Assembly: GCA_027295555.1 (NCBI GenBank)
Contig: JAPUKT010000095.1
Coordinates: 1-5,812, forward strand
Direction of reading: 5' to 3'
DNA: 5,812 nucleotides
Origin: Deltaproteobacteria bacterium
GTDB taxonomy: Bacteria > Myxococcota_A > Polyangia > Polyangiales > Houyiibacteriaceae
Below, one piece after another: positions 1-5,812 of the stretch (position 1 is its first letter; each line of letters begins with the position of its first letter). The translations under genes were made by a program, and so were the position numbers. The notes below the pieces were generated by a model. The model was not told the DNA's origin. It saw only the letters and a program-made list of their open reading frames with translations, and did no database searches.

Positions 1-440
1 TACCTGGCAGTGGCCAGGACGCGGTCGTTGGAACGGTCGCTTTGCAGGTTCCGGTTTGGGTGAGATCCTATAAGGAAGCGCAGAAACAGGCCAGAGCGGA
101 GGGGGCCATGTATCGCGCCCGCGAGCGCTCGGCCCGGGACCGTGCCGTTGCGGAGTTGAAACAAGTACTCGCCAATCTTCGCGACGCCGTTCGGCGCGTG
201 CGCCTCTACCAGACAACCCTCGTCCCTCAGGCCGAAACGACATACGTATCGACGCTCGATGGATACCAAAGCGGTCGCGCTTCGTTGGCAGAAGTGCTCA
301 TCGCGGAGAAGGCCCTGCTCGAGCTTCAGCTAGGGCTGTTCGAGGCACACGCGAGCTATGGAGTGGTATGGGCCGAGCTCGAACGCGTGGCCGGTCAGCC
401 CGTACCGGCTCGCCCATCAGAGGATGACATGGCCCAATGA
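1..440 (+). CDS. Outer-membrane efflux channel, TolC/CusC/CzcC family (3' end only)
   Basis: This is the C-terminal part, 145 readable residues, of a TolC-type outer-membrane channel that would form the exit duct of the pump. The frame is open from base 3 to the TGA at 438-440 and runs off the left edge, so the gene starts upstream. The in-frame TTG at 42 is an internal leucine, because family-like sequence (GTVALQVPVWV) already precedes it. What is visible matches the second structural repeat of the family: a short beta segment ending in VPVWV followed by RSYKEAQKQA (the usual place of the PLWRGKYRAA-type motif), a long amphipathic coiled-coil helix (about residues 30-75), the LYQTTLVPQAE turn, a YQSGRASLAEVLIAEKALLELQL helix, and the typical ending WAELERVAG. 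A short tail (QPVPARPSEDDMAQ) follows, with no His- or Met-rich metal-binding stretch. The stop overlaps the adaptor start in ATGA, indicating one operon and coupled translation. The family call is firm; CusC versus CzcC cannot be decided from this part. Confidence 0.9.
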   Translation, partial: PGSGQDAVVGTVALQVPVWVRSYKEAQKQARAEGAMYRARERSARDRAVAELKQVLANLRDAVRRVRLYQTTLVPQAETTYVSTLDGYQSGRASLAEVLIAEKALLELQLGLFEAHASYGVVWAELERVAGQPVPARPSEDDMAQ

Positions 441-2359
441 GTAAACGTATGAATCAGTGGCTCGAGAACACGAGAACACGCCTCGGAGCAAGCCAAGGTA
501 GGTTGAGGCGAGGCGCCGTGATTGCGGTGTTGCTTCTCCTCGCGTTTTGGATCGGCGTCCGAGTAGGGGATGGAGACTCCGCGCCACCGGAAGCAGGCGA
601 AATGGCCGCTTCCCTGGCGGGACACGACCATGGCGCCGATGCGCCAAGCACCGTGTGGACCTGTTCCATGCATCCGCAGATCCGCATGGACGAGCCGGGC
701 CAATGCCCGATTTGCGGGATGGATCTCATCCCGGCGACAACCCATGACGCGGACGACGACGACGATATCAGCACGCGAGGTGAGTTGGTTAAGCTCTCAC
801 CACGCGCACGGGCGCTCGCAGCCATTGAAACGGCCCCCGTCGAACGAGCTTCTTCTCGCGCAGAGCTCCGCCTGCTTGGCCGCATCGACTTTGACGAGAC
901 TCGCATCCGAACCGTCACTCCCTGGACGGCGGGGCGCATCGATGAGCTCCGCATTCGAATCACAGGTGCGCGCATCAAACGCAACCAGGTCGTTGCGACC
1001 CTCTACAGTCCCGAGATCTACAGCGCGATGCGTGATCTCGTCGTTGCTGCCGATCAAGCCGAACGCCTTACGGGTGGACTGCACGGCTCGGCCGACATGG
1101 CGCAAGAAGCCCTCGCTGCAACGAAAGAGCGTTTACGCCTGCTCGGGGTGCCCAACTCGCAGATCAACGGCGTTCTTCGAAGCAAGCAGCCGCCGACTCA
1201 TGTGCAAATCCGGTCACCGTTTTCGGGCACGGTGCTGGAGCGGCTCGTGGACGAGGGGCAGTATGTCTCCGCCGGCACACCTCTATATCGCATCGCCGAT
1301 CTTTCACGCGTGTGGGTCCAGATCGACGCGTACGAGACAGACTTGCCGCATCTCCGCGTTGGCCAGGAGGTGGTCGTGAAAGTCGAAGGCCTAGCGGGTG
1401 AGCCTTTCATCGGCCGTACCGCGTTCATTGATCCAGTCCTCGACGAGCGCCAGCGCACAGCCCGCGTACGCGTCGAGGTCGACAACGCTCGAGGCCGGCT
1501 CCGTCCCGGGATGTTCGCAGAAGCGGTGATCGAGACGGACGCGGTCGACGGACCGGCGCCACTAGTCATTCCGGAGTCTGCACCCTTGTTCACGGGGCGC
1601 CGCTCGGTGGTTTTCGTCGAAGTCCCAGAGGCGTCGCGACCCACCTATGAGCTCCGCGTGGTGAGGCTCGGACCCCGGTCAGGCCCGGTGTATCCGGTCA
1701 TCGCCGGGCTGAACGAGGGCGAAAGAGTCGTCGTACAAGGAGCGTTTGTATTGGACGCCGATCTTCAATTGCGAGGTGGGCGCAGCATGATGACCATGTC
1801 TGACGATGTCTCCTCTGCGCCTCCTCCGGCACCTCCTGTGTCCTCTGCATTTCGAGAGGCTCTACGCCCTGCAATGGAGGCGTACCTCGAGGTCCAGGTG
1901 AGCCTCGCGCAGGACGACCTCGATGCGGCCCGTGAGAGCCTACGTCACCTTGCGGAGCGCGTAAATGAAGCCAGTCCCCAAGGTTCTCGTAAGGCGCTGG
2001 AAGCGTGGCAACGTGTTGCGTCGAAGCTGGTGGGTCACTCGCGTCATGGGGCGTCGTCCAGCGACGCCGGAGACCTACGCAGCGCTTTTGAACACGTGAG
2101 CATGCAGGTGACGGAGCTCTTGCGCCTTTTTGGGAATCCTCTCGAGTCAGCGGTTCGGCTTGCGTTCTGCTCCATCGCCTTCGACGCAAAAGGTGCAGAG
2201 TGGATCCAGCGAGACGAAGCATTGGCGAACCCCTACTACGGTCAAGCGATGCTACGCCACGGCGAGTTCCGCGCTACGGTGTTTCCATCCGAACGCCTGG
2301 GTGCCTCACTCGAACCCGAAACACCGCCTCCCGCCCCCTCCGGTGGCCATCAGCACTAA
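437..2359 (+). CDS. cusB: CusB-type periplasmic adaptor with N-terminal HMBD and C-terminal DUF3347-like domain
   Basis: This 640-residue membrane-fusion protein should link the RND pump to the outer-membrane channel in the periplasm. Residues 27-43 form one hydrophobic segment (a membrane anchor or uncleaved signal); no lipobox cysteine is seen. A His-containing stretch (GHDHG, 62-66) leads into an HMBD heavy-metal-binding module at about 73-99, with C76, M78, H79, C90, C93 and M95 as candidate ligands, followed by an Asp run (D106-D110). The adaptor core follows: beta-barrel and lipoyl halves (about 140-190 and 255-290; motif VQIRSPFSGTVLERLVDEGQYVSAGTPLYRIADLSRVWV) around a short helical hairpin (about 190-240), then the barrel strands (VEGLAGEPFIGRTAFIDP, LRPGMFAEAVI) and a membrane-proximal domain ending near 447 (AGLNEGERVVVQGAFVLDAD). 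After a Pro-rich linker, residues about 472-613 resemble DUF3347, with C578, W589, NPYYG (598-602), M605 and H608. The protein ends in GGHQH. It is longer than a plain CusB because of the two added modules. The ATG at 437 is chosen for the ATGA overlap; an AGAGGA at 419-424 lies 12 bases upstream, rather far, so coupling probably matters. ATG at 449 is a weaker alternative. Family is firm; metal specificity is inferred. Confidence 0.93.
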   Translation: MSKRMNQWLENTRTRLGASQGRLRRGAVIAVLLLLAFWIGVRVGDGDSAPPEAGEMAASLAGHDHGADAPSTVWTCSMHPQIRMDEPGQCPICGMDLIPATTHDADDDDDISTRGELVKLSPRARALAAIETAPVERASSRAELRLLGRIDFDETRIRTVTPWTAGRIDELRIRITGARIKRNQVVATLYSPEIYSAMRDLVVAADQAERLTGGLHGSADMAQEALAATKERLRLLGVPNSQINGVLRSKQPPTHVQIRSPFSGTVLERLVDEGQYVSAGTPLYRIADLSRVWVQIDAYETDLPHLRVGQEVVVKVEGLAGEPFIGRTAFIDPVLDERQRTARVRVEVDNARGRLRPGMFAEAVIETDAVDGPAPLVIPESAPLFTGRRSVVFVEVPEASRPTYELRVVRLGPRSGPVYPVIAGLNEGERVVVQGAFVLDADLQLRGGRSMMTMSDDVSSAPPPAPPVSSAFREALRPAMEAYLEVQVSLAQDDLDAARESLRHLAERVNEASPQGSRKALEAWQRVASKLVGHSRHGASSSDAGDLRSAFEHVSMQVTELLRLFGNPLESAVRLAFCSIAFDAKGAEWIQRDEALANPYYGQAMLRHGEFRATVFPSERLGASLEPETPPPAPSGGHQH

Positions 2360-2369
2360 CACTGCGAGC

Positions 2370-2375
2370 AAGGAG
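2370..2375 (+). promoter_or_regulatory. Ribosome binding site that fixes a TTG start for the pump gene
   Basis: AAGGAG sits 8 bases before TTG at 2384, an ideal Shine-Dalgarno spacing. The nearby ATG at 2394 is in another frame and leads to a stop after 30 codons (TGA at 2484). No ATG or GTG occurs in the pump frame before the first membrane helix, so TTG is the only credible start. The adaptor stop (TAA, 2357-2359) lies 24 bases upstream, leaving no room for a promoter or terminator, so the two genes are most likely co-transcribed. The rare start codon may lower pump synthesis relative to the adaptor; this last point is inference. Confidence 0.85.
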
Positions 2376-2383
2376 CACACCGT

Positions 2384-5300
2384 TTGACCGACCATGAACG
2401 AAACACGAGCGAACGGCGCTGGGAGGATTTTTCGCGCTTTTTCGTCGAGAACAAGCTCGTTGTTTTCATTCTGCTTGGGGTGCTGATCGCTGCAGGGTTG
2501 TCCGTTGCACCCTTCGACTGGGACCTCGGAGGGTTTCCTCGCGATCCCGTGCCGGTCGATGCTCTGCCTGACATCAGCGAGAATCAGCAGATCGTATTCA
2601 CAGACTGGCCCGGAAGATCGCCCCGCGACGTCGAAGACCAGATCACGTATCCATTGACGACCGCTCTTCTGGGCATTCCTGGTGTGCGTTCCGTACGCAG
2701 TGCCTCGGTCTTCGGTTTCTCCAGCATCTACGTCATCTTTGAAGACGACATCGACTTCTACTGGTCGCGTTCCCGTGTGCTCGAGAAGCTCGCCTCGCTC
2801 CCAGCCGGCACCTTGCCGGATGACGCAACGCCGACCCTCGGACCCGACGCCACGGCGCTTGGGCAAGTGTATTGGTACACCCTCCAGGCGCAGGACGAGC
2901 ACGGCTCCGTTGTCCCCGCTGCGTTCAGTCTAGAGGAGCTCCGTTCGATCCAAGACTGGAACGTTCGCTACGCACTCCAAGCGGTTTCAGGCGTCTCGGA
3001 AGTTGCCTCGGTCGGCGGTTATGTCCGCGAGTACCAGGTCGACGTCGACCCGGAGGCCATGCTCGCACACAGGGTCACGATCGGCCAAGTGGCGAGGGCC
3101 GTCAAGAACGCGAACCTCGATACGGGCGCGCGCACGATCGAGATCAATCGTGTCGAGTACATCATCCGCGGCCTCGGCTTCATCCGGAAGCTTTCAGATC
3201 TGGAGGAGGTCGTCATCACGACCCGGGAACACACACCCATACGGATTCGAGACATCGCGCGGGTCCACTTTGGTCCGGCGGGCCGGCGAGGCGCTCTAGA
3301 CGATGGTGGAGCCGAAACGGTGGGTGGCGTCGTCGTTGTTCGTTTCGGGGACAACCCGCTTGCCGTGATCGATCGCCTTCGCCAGAAGATTGACGAAATT
3401 TCGATCGGGCTGCCGCGCCGCACGATGGAAGACGGCACGGTTGCGCAGGTCAAAGTCGTTCCTTTCTACGACCGCACGCAAATCATCAACGAAACGTTGG
3501 ATACGCTTTCGCTCGCGCTGATTCAGCAGGTGCTGATCACGGTGATCGTCGTGCTCCTCATTATGCGGCATCTGAGGACTTCGTTTTTGATTTCGATTCT
3601 GTTGCCACTGAGCGTTCTCGGGACCTTCGTCGCCATGAAATACGTAGGTGTGGATGCCAACGTGATGGCGCTTTCAGGCATTGCTATCGCAATTGGCACC
3701 ATGGTCGACATGGGCATCGTGTTCACCGAAAACATCGCCCAACGTTTAGACGAAGCGTCCCCGGATGCTGACCGCGTTAGCATCGTTCCACGCGCCACAG
3801 GTGAAGTGGCTGCGGCTGTGATGACTTCGGTGCTGACTACGGTAGTAGGCTTTCTGCCCATCTTCGGCCTCACCGCCGCCGAGGGAAGGCTCTTCACGCC
3901 TCTTGCCTACACCAAGACGTTTGCGATCGTGGCGGCATTTCTGATTTCGGTAGTCGTTCTTCCTCCTCTCGCGCACCTCATTTTGCGGTCGACAAAGCAG
4001 CCACAAGACGCCGCACCTGGCAGGCGGTGGGCTCTACTGTTCCAGGGAAGCATGGTCTTCAACTGGGTCATTGTGGCCTGTGGCGTCGCGTTGTTGGGGT
4101 CCGGGGCCGTCACAGCGGGCCTGCTGGCAATCGTTGTCGGCGGCCTCGAGCTCGGCATTCCGTGGATGCCGAAGCGCTTCCGTGGGCTCACACGCATCGC
4201 TGCCGTCGCGATTGCCATCATCGGCGTAGCAGTGGGTCTCACCGCCTACTGGATGCCGTTGGGGCCGGCCCGATCGCTGCCGGCAAATCTGCTGTTCGTG
4301 GTTTTCATGGTCGCAATCCTGATGGTGTTGTTCTGGCTGTTCCAGCGTTTCTACCAGCGGATTCTTGGGTGGAGCTTGCGCCACAAGCTTGCATTCCTCA
4401 CCAGCAACGTAGCCTTCGTGCTGCTTGGTCTTACCGCCTGGCTGGGCGTACCTACGGTCTTCGGATGGTTGCCGGATTGGGTCCGTGATCTGCGGCCTTA
4501 CCAAGCAGTTGAAAGTGTGGCGCCCGGTCTTCAGGAAGACTTCATGCCGCCTTTCGACGAAGGCTCGTTCCTATTGATGCCAACGACAACCCCGCATGCG
4601 TCGCTTGGGCAGGCAATGGAAATGATGCGCAGCATCGATGCGGCGGTTGCCGCGATTCCCGAGGTGACCCGAGCCGTAGGTAAGCTCGGTCGGGCCGAAA
4701 GCCCCCTCGACCCAGCGCCGATTTCGATGTTCGAAACCGTCGTCAACTACCATTCGGAGTATGTTCTTGACGAGGCCGGGCACATCGGGACGTTCCGCTA
4801 CGACGAGGAAGAGGAAGAGTTCGTGCGCGACGATCGGGGTCAGCTCATTCCTGACCCTGACGGACCCCCGTTTCGGCAGTGGCGGGACCATATTCGCTCC
4901 TCCGATGACATCTGGGCTGAAGTTGCCAAAGCTGCCGAGTACCCAGGCCTCACGGGCTCACCCAAGCTGATGCCCATCAAGACCCGCATCGTGATGCTGC
5001 AAACCGGCATGCGGTCGGCAGTAGGCATCAAGATCAAGGGGCCGGATCTCGACACACTCGAGGCGTTTGGACTGGAGGTGGAGGGAATCTTGAAACAGGT
5101 CCCCGAGATCGAAAGCAAGACCGTGCTTGCCGACCGAATCGTGGGCAAGCCATATATAGAGATCGACATAGACCGGGAAGCCATATCTCGTCACGGCCTC
5201 ACGATCACGGACGTGCAGGATGTAATTCAAGTCGCAATCGGCGGACGCATGCTGACCAGGACGGTGGAAGGACGCGAGCGATATCCCGTGCGCGTTCGCT

Positions 5301-5812
5301 ATAAGCGGGAGGAGCGGGATAGCCTAGAAGCGCTGAAACGAGTCCTGGTACCTATGTCGAATGGCGGTCAAATCCCGCTCGAGCAAGTGAGCGACATCCG
5401 TTACGTTCGCGGGCCACAGATGATCCGCACCGAGGACACTTTCCTCAATGCTTACGTGACCTTTGATCCGTCGAAAGGCGTGGGCGAAGTAGAGAGCGTG
5501 CACGCAGCTCAGCGAGCCCTGCAGCAGCGCATCGAGTCCGGCGAGCTTGTCATTCCAGAGGGCGTCAGTTACCGATTTGCCGGCACCTACGAGAACCAGG
5601 TCCGGAGCGCCAAGCGCTTGATGGTCCTAGTCCCTCTTGCCCTGGCAATCATCTTTGTCCTGCTGTACTTGCAGTTCCGTCGCACGACCACTGCACTCAT
5701 GGTCTTCGCGGGCGTTGCACTTGCGGCTTCCGGGGGTTTCCTTCTGATTTGGGCTTACGGGCAGTCGTGGTTCATGAACATTTCGCCTTTCGGCGTGGAT
5801 GTCAGGAATCTT
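2384..5812 (+). CDS. cusA: CusA-type heavy-metal RND efflux pump, long variant with extra membrane helices (3' end missing)
   Basis: This is the inner-membrane proton-driven pump, 1143 codons open to the right edge; from the family I expect roughly 110-130 more residues, including the last helices. The TTG start is set by the ribosome site at 2370-2375. Layout: TM1 about 24-44; VDALPD (58-63); first periplasmic porter half up to about 375; TM2-TM6 about 379-395, 400-420, 424-445, 475-495 and 511-533; an insertion with about four extra helices (about 557-574, 576-593, 602-624, 634-653); TM7 about 668-687; second porter half; TM8 about 1080-1097; TM9 about 1104-1126. TM4 carries D442 in GTMVDMGIVFTEN, matching proton-relay D405 of E. 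coli CusA. M732, M782, E784 and M871 match the E. coli site M573/M623/E625/M672, and M956 matches M755; this supports Cu(I)/Ag(I) rather than divalent metals. Alignment is from memory of the E. coli protein. E. coli CusA has 1047 residues; the excess lies mainly in about 130 residues after TM6, about 40 between M782 and M871 (including E808-E812), and a longer N-terminus. The relay residues matching E939 and K984 lie beyond the window. No frameshift was seen. Confidence 0.95.
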   Translation, partial: MTDHERNTSERRWEDFSRFFVENKLVVFILLGVLIAAGLSVAPFDWDLGGFPRDPVPVDALPDISENQQIVFTDWPGRSPRDVEDQITYPLTTALLGIPGVRSVRSASVFGFSSIYVIFEDDIDFYWSRSRVLEKLASLPAGTLPDDATPTLGPDATALGQVYWYTLQAQDEHGSVVPAAFSLEELRSIQDWNVRYALQAVSGVSEVASVGGYVREYQVDVDPEAMLAHRVTIGQVARAVKNANLDTGARTIEINRVEYIIRGLGFIRKLSDLEEVVITTREHTPIRIRDIARVHFGPAGRRGALDDGGAETVGGVVVVRFGDNPLAVIDRLRQKIDEISIGLPRRTMEDGTVAQVKVVPFYDRTQIINETLDTLSLALIQQVLITVIVVLLIMRHLRTSFLISILLPLSVLGTFVAMKYVGVDANVMALSGIAIAIGTMVDMGIVFTENIAQRLDEASPDADRVSIVPRATGEVAAAVMTSVLTTVVGFLPIFGLTAAEGRLFTPLAYTKTFAIVAAFLISVVVLPPLAHLILRSTKQPQDAAPGRRWALLFQGSMVFNWVIVACGVALLGSGAVTAGLLAIVVGGLELGIPWMPKRFRGLTRIAAVAIAIIGVAVGLTAYWMPLGPARSLPANLLFVVFMVAILMVLFWLFQRFYQRILGWSLRHKLAFLTSNVAFVLLGLTAWLGVPTVFGWLPDWVRDLRPYQAVESVAPGLQEDFMPPFDEGSFLLMPTTTPHASLGQAMEMMRSIDAAVAAIPEVTRAVGKLGRAESPLDPAPISMFETVVNYHSEYVLDEAGHIGTFRYDEEEEEFVRDDRGQLIPDPDGPPFRQWRDHIRSSDDIWAEVAKAAEYPGLTGSPKLMPIKTRIVMLQTGMRSAVGIKIKGPDLDTLEAFGLEVEGILKQVPEIESKTVLADRIVGKPYIEIDIDREAISRHGLTITDVQDVIQVAIGGRMLTRTVEGRERYPVRVRYKREERDSLEALKRVLVPMSNGGQIPLEQVSDIRYVRGPQMIRTEDTFLNAYVTFDPSKGVGEVESVHAAQRALQQRIESGELVIPEGVSYRFAGTYENQVRSAKRLMVLVPLALAIIFVLLYLQFRRTTTALMVFAGVALAASGGFLLIWAYGQSWFMNISPFGVDVRNL

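Noticed and set aside
42..440. TTG at 42 as the start of a small 132-residue protein
   Set aside because: The frame is open further upstream and the residues before 42 already fit the TolC family, so the gene is simply cut by the window edge.
570..1379. Long open frame (269 codons) on the + strand inside the adaptor gene
   Set aside because: It lies wholly within the well-supported adaptor gene in another frame. Its product is rich in Arg, Ser and Pro with no recognisable domain, as expected for a shadow of GC-rich coding DNA.
1698..2222. Antisense open frame (174 codons) opposite the adaptor's C-terminal domain
   Set aside because: Arg- and Pro-rich, no family resemblance, and the opposite strand has a clear conserved protein.
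2360..2383. Possible promoter or terminator between the adaptor and pump genes
   Set aside because: Only 24 bases, with no inverted repeat or T run, and mostly occupied by the ribosome binding site.
2394..2486. ATG at 2394 as the pump start or as a small gene
   Set aside because: It is out of frame with the pump and stops after 30 codons, and the ribosome site is better spaced for TTG at 2384.
4034..4504. Antisense open frame (156 codons) and a + strand frame (4027-4488) over the membrane insertion of the pump
   Set aside because: I considered whether the insertion marks a separate embedded gene. The pump frame runs through without a stop and gives well-formed hydrophobic helices with sensible charge placement, while both alternative products are low-complexity and polar.

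Overview
The window lies inside one operon, read on the + strand, that encodes a tripartite heavy-metal efflux pump of the CusCBA type (HME-RND family). It holds the 3' end of an outer-membrane TolC-family channel gene (1-440), a complete periplasmic adaptor gene of CusB type (437-2359), and most of a CusA-type inner-membrane RND pump gene (2384 to the window edge). The genes are tightly packed: an ATGA overlap joins the first two, and 24 bases separate the second and third. There is no gap long enough for another gene, promoter or terminator. No RNA gene, mobile element, CRISPR array or phage feature was seen.

The three-part envelope-spanning pump means a Gram-negative cell. The DNA is moderately GC-rich. 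The CusA variant is the long form with extra membrane segments that I recall best from Bacteroidota-like proteins, but the base composition is higher than in most of those. A GC-rich environmental lineage with two membranes (for example Myxococcota, Planctomycetota, Rhodothermia or another proteobacterial group) is plausible, but the window does not settle it.

The likely working model is as follows. The CusA-type pump takes up Cu(I) or Ag(I) from the periplasm using proton motive force. The adaptor bridges it to the outer-membrane channel and may deliver metal. The adaptor carries two extra predicted metal-binding modules, an N-terminal Cys/Met/His HMBD module and a C-terminal DUF3347-like domain, and no separate CusF chaperone gene is visible. 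Copper/silver preference is supported by a conserved three-methionine site plus glutamate in the pump.

The most notable points are: about 130 extra residues between TM6 and the metal-site half of CusA, including about four additional predicted membrane helices; an acidic insertion of about 40 residues between two of the metal-binding methionines; an incomplete methionine relay; and altered ligand residues in the adaptor's DUF3347 domain. I see a variant of a known system rather than a wholly new one.
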